Positions 36,370 to 45,586 of a stretch of DNA of 64,000 bases are shown here, one piece after another. The position numbers were made by a program, and so were the translations under genes. This stretch comes from Paenibacillus tarimensis. Its GTDB lineage: Bacteria; Bacillota; Bacilli; Paenibacillales; Paenibacillaceae. Position 1 is the stretch's first letter. Every line of letters begins with the position of its first letter. The notes below the pieces were generated by a model. It made no database searches. It saw only the letters and a list, made by a program, of their open reading frames with translations, and had not been told where the DNA came from. Where the stretch lies: assembly GCF_021532315.1 (NCBI RefSeq), contig NZ_JAKGAO010000003.1:62001-126000 (forward strand). The letters run 5' to 3'.

Positions 36370-37740
36370 ATGCAGAACGCTGTAATCATTCGGCGATTCT
36401 CGATGCTCACCGTGCTCTGGCTGCTGGCCGCCGTATTCAGTGCCGTGCTGTCTACTGCAGCAGCGGCGGCGGATGCACCGCCAAAGCCGTCATCAGCGGG
36501 AACGGCCGTATATATAGTTCCCGTTAAGCAGACAGTGGAGTCAGGGCTTCAATCCTTCCTCGAGCGAGCCTTTAATGAAGCAGAGCAGGCTAATGCCGAA
36601 CGGATTGTACTTGTTATCAACACGCTTGGAGGGAGAGTGGACAGCGCCGATGAGATCGGCAAGCTGATCCGAGAGAGCCCTGTTCCGACTACAGCGTTTG
36701 TAGAGGGCAAAGCGGTGTCTGCAGGCACATTTATCGCCTTGAACGCTGATATGATTGTGATGCAGCCAAGCAGTACCATTGGCGCGGCTGCGATCGTAGA
36801 TGCACGGGGTACGTTGATTGAAGACCCCAAGGCAAGATCCTACTGGGTGTCCCGGATGGTCGGAGCGGCCGAGCAGAACGGGCGCGACCCGGACATCGCT
36901 GTTGCAATGACGGATCCGAAGCAGCGGGTTGAGCTGCCTGAGCTGGATAAGGTGAAGTCGGAGGGTGAAGTACTCAGCCTATCAGCCGCTGAAGCTGCCA
37001 AGGTTGGATATGCCGATCATATTGCCAATTCTGTCGATGAAACACTGGCCTGGCTCGAGCTTGAAGGTCGCCCGGTCGTGGAGATCAATCCCACCTTTGT
37101 AGAGCGCATGGCAAGATGGCTGGTACAGCCATGGGTGCAGAATCTGCTGCTAATCGCAGGTATTGCCGGTATTGCCATTGAATTGCTCGTGCCCGGGTTC
37201 GGGGTACCGGGTATCATCGGATTGCTTGGCTTCGGCTTGTTCTTCTTCGGCCATTATGTCGCGGGCTTCGCGGGAATGGAGTCGGTCGTGTTGTTCGTGA
37301 TCGGGATTGCGCTGCTGATTATTGAGATCTTCGTCCCAAGCTTCGGGATATTAGGCACACTCGGGATTGCTGCGCTTGTCGGAGGCGTTACGACTGCTGC
37401 TTATGACTCCGAGCAGGCAGTCACGTCGCTATTATTTGCTTTCCTGTGCGCATCCGTTATTGTAGCGGTTGTCGCCTATATATTCCGGAGAAGAGGCGTG
37501 TGGAACCGGTTTATCCTACGCGACCGTCTGACTACAGAGGAAGGATATATATCTGCGGCCACCCGTCCGATGCTGCTTGGTCAAGAGGGAGTTACCCTGA
37601 CGCCGCTTCGACCTTCGGGCACCATACAGATCGGTCAAGAGCGGATCGATGCGGTAACAGAAGGAGGCTTCATCGCTTCCGGAGTTAAGATAAGGGTAAC
37701 CCAGATAGAAGGAACAAGAGTGGTTGTCCGCGAAATATAA
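36370..37740 (+). CDS. nfeD: NfeD family membrane serine protease (YqeZ-like)
   Basis: 456 residues, the long NfeD form. A signal-like helix is followed by a ClpP-class domain (IVLVINTLGGRVDSA, then VSAGTFIALNADMIVM with the nucleophile Ser, then STIGAAAIVD). Four membrane helices come next (from VQNLLLIAGIAGIAIELL on), and an OB-fold NfeD domain ends it (LGQEGVTLTPLRPSGTIQIG..IRVTQIEGTRVVVREI). It partners with flotillin FloA in membrane microdomains. AGAGGGGTGTCAG precedes the ATG. First gene of the sigma-W-like operon. Confidence 0.94.
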   Translation: MQNAVIIRRFSMLTVLWLLAAVFSAVLSTAAAAADAPPKPSSAGTAVYIVPVKQTVESGLQSFLERAFNEAEQANAERIVLVINTLGGRVDSADEIGKLIRESPVPTTAFVEGKAVSAGTFIALNADMIVMQPSSTIGAAAIVDARGTLIEDPKARSYWVSRMVGAAEQNGRDPDIAVAMTDPKQRVELPELDKVKSEGEVLSLSAAEAAKVGYADHIANSVDETLAWLELEGRPVVEINPTFVERMARWLVQPWVQNLLLIAGIAGIAIELLVPGFGVPGIIGLLGFGLFFFGHYVAGFAGMESVVLFVIGIALLIIEIFVPSFGILGTLGIAALVGGVTTAAYDSEQAVTSLLFAFLCASVIVAVVAYIFRRRGVWNRFILRDRLTTEEGYISAATRPMLLGQEGVTLTPLRPSGTIQIGQERIDAVTEGGFIASGVKIRVTQIEGTRVVVREI

Positions 37741-37783
37741 AGATGGGCTGCCATATTTAACCTAACAATGGAGGTAAACACAC

Positions 37784-38785
37784 ATGTCTGAATTGGATCC
37801 AACAATTATGTATCTGGTGATTGGCGTTATCGCCTTCATCGTTCTCGCCGTTTTTCTGAGCTTCTTTCCGGTTATGCTCTGGATTTCGGCGCTGGCTTCC
37901 GGTGTGCGGATCAGCATCATCACCCTGGTAGCTATGCGCTTGCGGCGTGTCGTTCCGTCCCGGATCGTCAATCCGATGATCAAGGCGACCAAAGCCGGTC
38001 TCGGCTTATCTATTAATCAGCTGGAAAGCCATTTCCTCGCAGGCGGTAATGTGGACAGGGTAGTCAATGCCCTGATTGCCGCACAACGCGCCAACATTCC
38101 CCTGGAATTTGAGCGTGCGGCTGCAATCGACCTAGCAGGACGTGATGTTCTTCAAGCGGTGCAAATGAGCGTTAACCCGCGTGTCATTGAGACGCCAGTC
38201 GTCGCAGCGGTAGCAAGAGATGGTATTGAAGTGCGGGTAAAAGCGCGTGTAACGGTACGCGCCAACATTGACCGGCTCGTTGGGGGCGCAGGTGAAGAAA
38301 CCATCATCGCCCGTGTCGGCGAGGGTATCGTTACAACGGTTGGTTCTGCGAACACCCATAAGGATGTGCTTGAGAATCCCGACCTGATCTCCCGCACGGT
38401 ACTGGGTAAAGGGCTTGATGCCGGGACAGCGTTTGAGATCCTTTCCATTGATATTGCGGATGTCGATGTAGGCAAGAATATCGGTGCCCAGCTGCAGACT
38501 GAACAGGCGGAGGCAGATAAGCAGATTGCTCAGGCCAAGGCGGAAGAACGCCGGGCGATGGCTGTGGCGCTGGAACAGGAAATGAAGGCGCGCGTGGTCG
38601 AGATGCGCGCACGTGTCGTCGAGTCCGAATCGCAGGTGCCAATCGCTATGTCTGACGCATTACGCAATGGCAAGCTTGGCGTTATGGACTATATGAACCT
38701 CAAAAACATTGAAGCTGATACGCAGATGCGCGGCTCCATCGGCAAGCCTTCGGATTCGGGGCGCGGCGACAAAGACGGTGTCTAA
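37784..38785 (+). CDS. floA: Flotillin-like protein FloA
   Basis: 333 residues. A membrane-embedded N-terminal hairpin ([28 protein letters not shown]) is followed by the PHB/SPFH region ([28 protein letters not shown]) and a coiled coil rich in Glu/Ala/Gln ([30 protein letters not shown]). It scaffolds liquid-ordered membrane domains. GGAGGT lies ahead of the ATG. Second gene after nfeD, as in Bacillus yqeZ-yqfA. Confidence 0.96.
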   Translation: MSELDPTIMYLVIGVIAFIVLAVFLSFFPVMLWISALASGVRISIITLVAMRLRRVVPSRIVNPMIKATKAGLGLSINQLESHFLAGGNVDRVVNALIAAQRANIPLEFERAAAIDLAGRDVLQAVQMSVNPRVIETPVVAAVARDGIEVRVKARVTVRANIDRLVGGAGEETIIARVGEGIVTTVGSANTHKDVLENPDLISRTVLGKGLDAGTAFEILSIDIADVDVGKNIGAQLQTEQAEADKQIAQAKAEERRAMAVALEQEMKARVVEMRARVVESESQVPIAMSDALRNGKLGVMDYMNLKNIEADTQMRGSIGKPSDSGRGDKDGV

Positions 38786-38842
38786 TCTGGAGTCTAGGAT
38801 TATCCAGCGCTTGAGCACATCGCGGAAACCGGGGGTGATGGA

Positions 38843-39361
38843 ATGATCGAGAACCTGATCTATTTTTTGCTGGATAACATATTTATCGTCCTTGTTATCG
38901 GCGGGTTTCTGCTGTCTTTGTTTGGCAAGAAGGCCAAGGCGCCCAGCCGGATGCCGGATTTTGGCGGACAAGGGCGTCCGCTGCATCAGCCGGATAATCA
39001 GCCGGGTCAGCTTCGGGAAACGGAGACCCGCAGTGCCAGCCAGTCGTCGGAGCAAAAGCGGGAGTCCCGTCCACCAACCCCGGAACCGATTCCTTCCAGG
39101 GAGGGCTCGAGGTCGCCCTTTGGCGGGGGTAGCGGCAGTTTGTCAGCGGAAGGTGCCAGCCCGGGCTGGTATGGAGAAGGCTCGCCCGCACAAGCGCGGG
39201 CAGCCCGCCCTGCACCGGTTCGCCCGGCCCGGATATCGCCTGCTCGTCCAAGCGATGAGGCAGAAGTACTCAGAACAGATGCGGATGAGCTGCGCCGTGC
39301 TGTAATTTGGGCTGAGGTGCTTGGCCCTCCCCGGGCGAAACGGCCCTATCATCGAAAATAA
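38843..39361 (+). CDS. Membrane-anchored disordered protein, third gene of the nfeD-floA operon
   Basis: 172 residues. One N-terminal helix (NLIYFLLDNIFIVLVIGGFLLSLF) and KKAKAPSRMPDFGG are followed by about 110 residues of Ser/Pro/Gly/Arg/Glu-rich, probably disordered sequence. It ends in a short ordered tail with RRAVIWAEVLGPPRAKRPYHRK. It takes the position of Bacillus yqfB but I cannot show homology. GGGGGTGATGGA precedes the ATG. The co-transcribed position suggests a role with flotillin. Confidence 0.7.
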   Translation: MIENLIYFLLDNIFIVLVIGGFLLSLFGKKAKAPSRMPDFGGQGRPLHQPDNQPGQLRETETRSASQSSEQKRESRPPTPEPIPSREGSRSPFGGGSGSLSAEGASPGWYGEGSPAQARAARPAPVRPARISPARPSDEAEVLRTDADELRRAVIWAEVLGPPRAKRPYHRK

Positions 39362-39373
39362 CAGAGTGTATAG

Positions 39374-39419
39374 AAGAAGGCTGCCACCAGCATGTACTGG
39401 TCCTGGCAGCCTTCTTTTT
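39374..39419 (+). terminator. Rho-independent terminator of the nfeD-floA operon
   Basis: AGAAGGCTGCCA pairs with TGGCAGCCTTCT across the segment, with an inner CCAG/CTGG stem, and T5 follows. Confidence 0.93.
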
Positions 39420-39452
39420 GTTATAACTCGGTGAAGTCACGGCTACTTCATT

Positions 39453-39481
39453 TCATAAATCGGAGGGCTGGCGCATAGGTT
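39453..39481 (+). promoter_or_regulatory. Possible sigma-E (mother-cell) promoter of yqfC-yqfD
   Basis: TCATAAA (39453-39459, fits KMATAWW), 14 bp, then CATAGGTT (39474-39481, compare CATACANT). It lies 31 bp before yqfC and directly after a terminator. yqfCD belongs to the sigma-E regulon in Bacillus, which supports the call; the -10 has two mismatches. Confidence 0.5.
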
Positions 39482-39511
39482 GTAAGGTACAGAGGAGGGA
39501 GTGCATCCGCC

Positions 39512-39790
39512 ATGCGTCGATTTGGCCAGAAGTTGCGAAAATGGACCGCTGAAGTGCTTGATCTACCCCAGGACGTCGTTTTCGATCTCCCGCGTATGAC
39601 GATGATTGGCGACCGGCAGCTTTACATAGAGAATCATCGCGGTGTGCTTCATTTCTCCCCGGAAAAGCTGCGGCTTGCCCTGCCGAGCGGCGAACTGGAG
39701 GTCTTGGGTCAGGAACTGGTGATCCGGGGCATCTGGACGGAGGAAGTTTTTATAGAAGGCATTATTGTGCAGGTACAGATCAACGGGTAG
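39512..39790 (+). CDS. yqfC: Sporulation protein YqfC
   Basis: 92 residues. The sequence has the family core LDLPQDVVFDLPRMTMIGDRQLYIENHRGVL and IRGIWTEEVFIEGII, a small beta-rich fold of the YabP/YqfC family. It is required for mother-cell events in sporulation and acts with YqfD. AGAGGAGGGAG precedes the ATG. yqfD starts 14 bp later. Confidence 0.93.
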   Translation: MRRFGQKLRKWTAEVLDLPQDVVFDLPRMTMIGDRQLYIENHRGVLHFSPEKLRLALPSGELEVLGQELVIRGIWTEEVFIEGIIVQVQING

Positions 39791-39804
39791 GAGGCGTCTT
39801 GCCG

Positions 39805-40998
39805 ATGAGGTTATCATGGCTTGATAAGATGAGAGGTGTCGTAACGGTCCGGCTTCGGGGGAACGGGTTGGAGAGTCTGATGAACGCGGCGGCTGCGGAC
39901 GGGCTGCAGCTGCTTTCTCTGCGGCGGACAAGCCTTGACGAAGCATTGTGCGGGCTGCGGCTTCAGGATTTGTTCCGTATCAGGCCTTATTTGAGGAGGA
40001 CAGGCTGCAGGCTCCGTATAACAGGCAGGCACGGGCTTCCGTTCATGCTGGCGAAGCTGGAGAGAAGAAAATTTTTCGTGGCGGGCATGCTGCTGTTCTT
40101 TGTCGGCATGTATTTGTTATCGTCACTCGTCTGGCGTGTGGAAGTAAAGGGCAATGACAAGATCTCTGCTGACCTGGTTCTACAGGCTGCCAGGGAGGAA
40201 GGGATATATCCGTTCCAGTGGTCGTTCCGGCTGCAGCCTTTTGATGCAGTATCGAAGAGAATGGCTACCAAGCTGCCCGGTACTGCATGGGTTGGCGTCC
40301 AGAAGCACGGCACGAAGGTGACGATTGAGCTGGTGGAAACTACGACACCGGATGCAAAGCCGCTGATGAGCCCGAGGCATCTAATCGCATCGGAGGATGC
40401 GGTGGTTACCCATATTATGGCTGAAACGGGACGTCCGGTAGTCAGGAAGAACACCAGGGTTAAGAAGGGTGATGTGCTGATTTCGGGACTGCTGGGCGAT
40501 GAGGAGAAGGAAGAGACTGTTGTAGCGGATGGCACAGTCAAAGGACTCGTCTGGCATGAATATAACATTGTATCTCCACTGACAAGAACCGTCAAAGTCT
40601 ATACCGGGGAACGCAAGGTTCAGTGGTTTGCAGTTGTTGGCGGGCGGGCGCTGCAGGTTAGTGGCTTCGGGAGCGCGCCGTTCGGGCAGTATGAGAAGGT
40701 AAGGCAGGAGCAGCAGGCTGCATGGCGGGGAATTTCCCTTCCGTTTGGCAGAATGAAGCAGTCGATTATGGAGACGAGGCTGGAGAAAAGACCGGTGACA
40801 AAGGAGGAGGCAAGGGCAGATGGACTATTGCAGGCCAGGGCAGATATTTTGACCAAAGCGGGCGAGGATGCCATTATACGGGACGAAAACCTTTTGCATG
40901 AAAAGACGGAGAATGGTAAAGTTTATATGAAAGTGCTTTTCGAAGTGGAGCAGTCCATCACGACGGAAATGCCTTTAGTCCACATACAAGGAGAATGA
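39805..40998 (+). CDS. yqfD: Sporulation protein YqfD
   Basis: 397 residues. The N-terminal domain (VTVRLRGNGLESLMNAAAADGLQLLSLRR) is followed by one transmembrane helix (FFVAGMLLFFVGMYLLSSLVWRVEVKGN) and a large domain with POTRA-like features (GNDKISADLVLQAAREEG). The ATG at 39805 lies 10 nt after AGGAGG; an in-frame TTG at 39799 is too close. Partner of YqfC; phoH follows with a 4-bp gap. Confidence 0.93.
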   Translation: MRLSWLDKMRGVVTVRLRGNGLESLMNAAAADGLQLLSLRRTSLDEALCGLRLQDLFRIRPYLRRTGCRLRITGRHGLPFMLAKLERRKFFVAGMLLFFVGMYLLSSLVWRVEVKGNDKISADLVLQAAREEGIYPFQWSFRLQPFDAVSKRMATKLPGTAWVGVQKHGTKVTIELVETTTPDAKPLMSPRHLIASEDAVVTHIMAETGRPVVRKNTRVKKGDVLISGLLGDEEKEETVVADGTVKGLVWHEYNIVSPLTRTVKVYTGERKVQWFAVVGGRALQVSGFGSAPFGQYEKVRQEQQAAWRGISLPFGRMKQSIMETRLEKRPVTKEEARADGLLQARADILTKAGEDAIIRDENLLHEKTENGKVYMKVLFEVEQSITTEMPLVHIQGE

Positions 40999-41002
40999 CG
41001 AT

Positions 41003-41971
41003 TTGCAAGAAACGACGGGAGTTGTGAAAATTCCGCTGGAAAACGCCGCCGAGGGGTTGGCTGTATTCGGTCCGCAGGACAAGTACCTCAAGCTTGTGGA
41101 AGCGGAGATGAACGCGGAAATCCGTTCACGGGACGCCGAGATTGTCATTACCGGAACCGCAAGCGAGCTTGCTTCACTTGAGCAGCTGTACCAGGTACTG
41201 CTGCAGTTGGTAAGGGGAGGCTATACGCCATCCGAGCGGGATATCATGTATGCACTTGAGCTTGCTCGGGAGATGAAGGCGGAAGAGCTTCTGGATCTGT
41301 TTAAGTCTGTCATTACTACGACTCATAAAGGAAAGCCGATTCAGGTTAAAACGATTGGCCAGCGCCACTATGTGGCCACAATCCGCAAGAAGGATATCGT
41401 ATTCGGGATCGGACCCGCCGGAACGGGCAAGACATATCTGGCCGTTGTTATGGCAGTAGTGGCTCTTAAGGAAGGTGCAGTCAAACGTATCATTCTGACA
41501 CGGCCTGCCGTCGAGGCGGGAGAGAGTCTGGGCTTCCTGCCGGGTGATCTTCAGGAGAAGGTAGACCCGTACCTGCGCCCGCTCTATGATGCGCTGCATG
41601 ATGTGCTTGGGCCAGAGCAGTCTGCCAAAGCCTTTGAGCGGGGTGTCATCGAGGTTGCGCCGCTTGCCTACATGCGCGGCCGCACACTGGATGATTCATT
41701 TATTATATTGGACGAAGCGCAGAATACGACCCCTGAGCAGATGAAGATGTTTCTGACCCGCCTTGGCTTTGGTTCCAAGATGGTCGTAACCGGGGACGTA
41801 ACGCAGATTGATCTGCCGCGCGGGAAAAATTCGGGACTCATCGAAGCCCGCCGGATTTTGCAAAATATCGGAGAAATCGGTTTTATTACCTTCTCCGAAT
41901 CCGATGTTGTCCGTCATTCGCTTGTACAGAAGATTATCATGGCTTATGATTGGGACGCGGAAAATCATTAA
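41003..41971 (+). CDS. phoH: PhoH family ATPase
   Basis: 322 residues. Walker A is IGPAGTGKTYLAVVMAV, and Walker B sits in SFIILDEAQNTTPEQMKMFLTRLG, with the superfamily-1-like TGDVTQIDLP. An N-terminal KH-like region precedes the ATPase. PhoH sits next to ybeY in many genomes and is thought to act in RNA metabolism. It starts with TTG at 41003 behind AAGGAG, whose distance is good (9 nt). Confidence 0.95.
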   Translation: MQETTGVVKIPLENAAEGLAVFGPQDKYLKLVEAEMNAEIRSRDAEIVITGTASELASLEQLYQVLLQLVRGGYTPSERDIMYALELAREMKAEELLDLFKSVITTTHKGKPIQVKTIGQRHYVATIRKKDIVFGIGPAGTGKTYLAVVMAVVALKEGAVKRIILTRPAVEAGESLGFLPGDLQEKVDPYLRPLYDALHDVLGPEQSAKAFERGVIEVAPLAYMRGRTLDDSFIILDEAQNTTPEQMKMFLTRLGFGSKMVVTGDVTQIDLPRGKNSGLIEARRILQNIGEIGFITFSESDVVRHSLVQKIIMAYDWDAENH

Positions 41972-41991
41972 TAGAGAGGAATGTAGACTGC

Positions 41992-44241
41992 ATGAGCCGG
42001 AACCAGACCACGAACCGGGCGGTGTCGCTGCCGTCCAAGTCGACAGGATGGAAACACGGCGCCGGAGCCCGGTGGCTGCTGCTGCTTCTGTTCGTGCTGC
42101 TCTTTTATTCCAGCCTTTCACCGCATCTCATTCCGAGAACCTATGATATCAAGCTGGGAACGGTAAGCGACCGGGAAATTGTTGCACGTAAACAGTGGAA
42201 TGACGAGAAAGCGACCATTAAGGCCCAGGAAAGGGCAGCCGAAAACGTCGAACTGAAATATTCGATTGTCGCCCTTCGTAATGAAGGCCTGATCGAACAG
42301 ATTTTTAACCGGATGGAGCAGCTTAACGCAGAAGATCAGGTGACCTTTCAAAATAAGGTTGATATTTACCGGAGAGAGATACCAGAGCGGTATGTCTCTT
42401 TTGTCAATAATTTTGTAAGAACCAACCTTAACTCGGATACGTACAGCGCCACACTGCTGGAGGAAATGGCGAAGAACGTCAAGGACCAGCAGTATCAGAT
42501 TCCTGAGGAGACATACTACAAGCTGCCGCTGCTCTCTAGTGAACAGATTGAAGAGATGGAGACCGTTGGCATCGATGTCGTCCGCAAGCTGATGAGCGAG
42601 CAGCTCAGGGATGCCGAGACGGCACGCGCCAAGGTGGCGGAGCTTGTGAACACCAGCGCCCTTACCGACCGGACAAGCCGGGAAATTGTCGCTGAGCTTG
42701 CCCGCTATGCTATCATGCCGAATAAGTTTTATGACAAGGAAGCAACGGAAGAGGCCAGGGTACAGGCGAAAGAGGATACACAGCCGGTTGTAATCAAGGA
42801 AGGCGATGTCGTCGTCAAGCGCGGCCAGCTGATTACCGAGGAAGTATACGAGCGTCTTGAGGGACTTGGCCTGCTCCAGGACTCAAAGAATTATTGGCCG
42901 CATCTTGGTCTATTGCTGCTGTCGCTGCTGTTCCTGCTGCTCATCTACTTCTATCTGGAGCAGTCAGGAATCCTCAGCAGCGGACCGGACCGCAAGTATA
43001 ATAACGCCCAGCTGCTGATGCTGTGGCTGATCTTCGCACTCAATCTGCTGACGATGTCGATCATATCGATGATTCAGACCATTGAGCTGTCACACATCGG
43101 CTACCTGGCACCCGCTGCTCTTGGAGCTATACTGATTGCGCTTCTTCTAGACACGAATCTTGCGATGGTATGCTCACTGCTGTTCGCCACTATTGGCAGT
43201 ATCATGTTTAATCTGGATAATGACCATTTGTTCGATTTCCGGTACGGATTTGTGATAGCGGTTGTGTCCTTTGCAGCTATCTTCGCAGTGCACAGGGCAA
43301 GTCAGCGTTCAACGATTCTGAAGGCGGGCATTATGGTCAGCCTGTTCGGAACCGTCTCCGTGCTTACACTGCTGATGTTTGGGAATGCGCTGCCGCGTAC
43401 GGAGCTGATATATGCAGGAAGCTTTGCCTTTGCGAGCGGGCTGCTGACAGCGGTACTCGTTATAGGTCTGATGCCGTTCTTCGAAATATCGTTCGGCATT
43501 CTCTCAGCTCTCAAGCTGGTAGAGCTATCCAATCCCAACCACCCGCTGCTTCGCAAGCTGCTGACCGAAACACCCGGCACTTATCATCATAGCGTTATGG
43601 TCGGCAACTTATCAGAGGCGGCGGCGGAAGCGATCGGCGCGAATGGACTGCTGTGCCGGGTAGGCTCCTTCTATCACGATATCGGCAAGACGAAACGTCC
43701 GAGCTATTTTATTGAAAATCAGACGAACATAGAAAATCCTCATGATTCAATAGAGCCAAAGCTCAGCAAATCAATTATTATCGCCCATGCCCGGGATGGG
43801 GTAGACATGCTTAAAGCCCATAACATTCCGAAGCCGATTCGCGATATAGCCGAGCAGCATCATGGAACGACCTGCCTGAAATATTTTTACCACAAGGCGG
43901 TTAAGCTGGCAGAGGCGGAAGGTGAGGAGCCGGATTTCACGGAGGATGATTTCCGGTATCCGGGACCGAAGGCGCAGTCCAAGGAAGCGGCAATTGTGGG
44001 CATCGCAGACTGTGTGGAAGCTGCCGTACGAAGCCTTCGCAATCCGACGATGGAGCAAATTGAAACGATGATTCAGAAAATTATCAAGAACCGTCTGGAT
44101 GACAATCAGTTTAACGAATGCGATTTAACGATGAAGGAGCTTGACAGCATCTCCCAGACGCTGAAGGAAACCGTCGTCGGCATATTCCATTCGAGAATTG
44201 AATATCCGGAAGATGTTAAACCAAAGGAGCGGCTTGGATGA
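41992..44241 (+). CDS. pgpH: Cyclic-di-AMP phosphodiesterase PgpH (7TMR-HD family)
   Basis: 749 residues. One N-terminal helix (RWLLLLLFVLLFYSSL) is followed by an extracytoplasmic 7TMR-HDED domain of about 230 residues, seven membrane helices, and a cytoplasmic HD domain. Metal-binding motifs are YHHSVMVGNL, SFYHDIGKTKRP, IIAHARDG and EQHHGT. PgpH cleaves c-di-AMP to pApA and so sets potassium and wall homeostasis. The ATG at 41992 gives a typical cytoplasmic start after GAGAGGA. Overlaps ybeY by 4 bp (ATGA). Confidence 0.95.
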   Translation: MSRNQTTNRAVSLPSKSTGWKHGAGARWLLLLLFVLLFYSSLSPHLIPRTYDIKLGTVSDREIVARKQWNDEKATIKAQERAAENVELKYSIVALRNEGLIEQIFNRMEQLNAEDQVTFQNKVDIYRREIPERYVSFVNNFVRTNLNSDTYSATLLEEMAKNVKDQQYQIPEETYYKLPLLSSEQIEEMETVGIDVVRKLMSEQLRDAETARAKVAELVNTSALTDRTSREIVAELARYAIMPNKFYDKEATEEARVQAKEDTQPVVIKEGDVVVKRGQLITEEVYERLEGLGLLQDSKNYWPHLGLLLLSLLFLLLIYFYLEQSGILSSGPDRKYNNAQLLMLWLIFALNLLTMSIISMIQTIELSHIGYLAPAALGAILIALLLDTNLAMVCSLLFATIGSIMFNLDNDHLFDFRYGFVIAVVSFAAIFAVHRASQRSTILKAGIMVSLFGTVSVLTLLMFGNALPRTELIYAGSFAFASGLLTAVLVIGLMPFFEISFGILSALKLVELSNPNHPLLRKLLTETPGTYHHSVMVGNLSEAAAEAIGANGLLCRVGSFYHDIGKTKRPSYFIENQTNIENPHDSIEPKLSKSIIIAHARDGVDMLKAHNIPKPIRDIAEQHHGTTCLKYFYHKAVKLAEAEGEEPDFTEDDFRYPGPKAQSKEAAIVGIADCVEAAVRSLRNPTMEQIETMIQKIIKNRLDDNQFNECDLTMKELDSISQTLKETVVGIFHSRIEYPEDVKPKERLG

Positions 44242-44735
44242 GTGTGCAATTGGAATGGAGCAGCGAACAGGAACTGATGGAAATACCGGATTCGCTAGTC
44301 AGCCGGCTGGAGCAGCTGCTCCAGCTGGCCGCGGAAGCGGAGAAGGTGGAAATGGGCGAGGTAGCGCTGCTGTTCACTGATGATGCCGGTATTCACCGTC
44401 TTAACCGGGATTACCGCGGAATCGACCGCCCGACTGATGTTCTATCCTTCGCCATGCAGGAGGACAGCGCAGAGGAACCGGAGATCGTTTTTGAAGTGGA
44501 GCATGAATCCGAGGAGGACCCGTTCTCCGGCATGCTTGGCGATATTATTATCTCGGTGGAGCGCGCCCGTGCGCAGAGTGAAGAATACGGCCATTCCCTT
44601 GAGCGTGAGATCGGTTTTCTATTCGTTCACGGCTTCCTGCATCTGCTCGGATACGATCATGGCACCGAAGAGGAAGAGCAGCAGATGACGTCCAAGCAGG
44701 AGGCTATTCTGCAGCAGGCAGGGCTGAGCCGGTGA
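44238..44735 (+). CDS. ybeY: Endoribonuclease / rRNA maturation factor YbeY
   Basis: 165 residues. The zinc motif HGFLHLLGYDH (H-x3-H-x5-H) is intact, and NRDYRGIDRPTDVLSF is the other conserved block. It works in 16S rRNA 3' maturation, often with Era and PhoH, both neighbours here. Its start overlaps pgpH and its stop overlaps the dgkA start (GTGA), so translation is coupled. Confidence 0.97.
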   Translation: MSVQLEWSSEQELMEIPDSLVSRLEQLLQLAAEAEKVEMGEVALLFTDDAGIHRLNRDYRGIDRPTDVLSFAMQEDSAEEPEIVFEVEHESEEDPFSGMLGDIIISVERARAQSEEYGHSLEREIGFLFVHGFLHLLGYDHGTEEEEQQMTSKQEAILQQAGLSR

Positions 44736-45094
44736 TTGCCCGGCTGCTTCGCAGCTTCGGGTATGCAGCAAGCGGGATTGTTTCGGCTGTAAGGCGTGAG
44801 CCCAACATGCGTATTCACGTTGCTGCGGCAGGTTCTGTAACGGTGCTTGGCGCCCTGCTTGGCATTACGAGGCTGGAATGGGCCATTCTGCTGCTGGCCA
44901 TGGGGATGGTAATCACGACAGAGCTGATCAACACAGCCGTTGAGCGTGCGGTGGACCTATGTACCCTAGAGCCTCATCCGCTTGCCAAAGCGGCGAAAGA
45001 TACAGCGGCCGGCGCGGTTCTCGCGGCGGCCGTGTTTGCTGCCGTCATAGGCGTGGTGATTATTATACCGTACCTGTGGCGGCAGATTACATAG
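44732..45094 (+). CDS. dgkA: Diacylglycerol/undecaprenol kinase family protein
   Basis: 120 residues with three membrane helices and the DgkA signature: ERNxR-like REPNMRIHVAAAG, then VITTELINTAVERAVDL. In Gram-positives this enzyme phosphorylates undecaprenol for wall synthesis. The start is GTG at 44732, overlapping the ybeY stop. Confidence 0.93.
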   Translation: MIARLLRSFGYAASGIVSAVRREPNMRIHVAAAGSVTVLGALLGITRLEWAILLLAMGMVITTELINTAVERAVDLCTLEPHPLAKAAKDTAAGAVLAAAVFAAVIGVVIIIPYLWRQIT

Positions 45095-45110
45095 TAAAGG
45101 GGCAGGAATA

Positions 45111-45542
45111 ATGATGAATGGGAGCACAATTGATAACGAATTGGCGGGACGTCTACTCGAAGCGGCGAAAGAAGCAAGGAACCGTGCCTATATTCCATAC
45201 TCCGGGTTTGGCGTGGGGGCAGCTCTGTTGGATCAGGAAGGGAACATTCATTACGGCTGCAACATTGAAAATGCTGCCTACAGCCCGTCCAATTGTGCCG
45301 AGCGAACCGCTATGTTTGGCGCGATTGCGCAGGGACATGCGCCACGAAGCTTCAGGGCGATGGCAGTTGTGGCGGATACGGAGGGCCCTGTCTCGCCATG
45401 CGGCGTCTGCCGGCAGGTGATGTCAGAGCTGCTGGGGCCGGATACCCCAGTTGTGCTGGGCAGCATAGAGGGGCCATGGGTAATAACGAAGGTTTCGGAG
45501 CTGCTTCCTGGCGCCTTCTCGCTGGAATCAGAGAAAAAATAA
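45111..45542 (+). CDS. cdd: Cytidine deaminase
   Basis: 143 residues. Zinc ligands lie in NCAERTAMFGAI and SPCGVCRQVM (Cys-Ala-Glu and PCxxC), the tetrameric all-cysteine type. YIPYSGFGVGAALL is the conserved N-terminal block. It deaminates cytidine and deoxycytidine. Two ATG codons lie back to back (45111 and 45114) behind AAAGGGGCAGG; either may be used. Lies between dgkA and era as in Bacillus. Confidence 0.96.
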   Translation: MMNGSTIDNELAGRLLEAAKEARNRAYIPYSGFGVGAALLDQEGNIHYGCNIENAAYSPSNCAERTAMFGAIAQGHAPRSFRAMAVVADTEGPVSPCGVCRQVMSELLGPDTPVVLGSIEGPWVITKVSELLPGAFSLESEKK

Positions 45543-45586
45543 GCGGATAGAGCAATAGTAGGGAACATATTTCAGGAGGTTACAGG

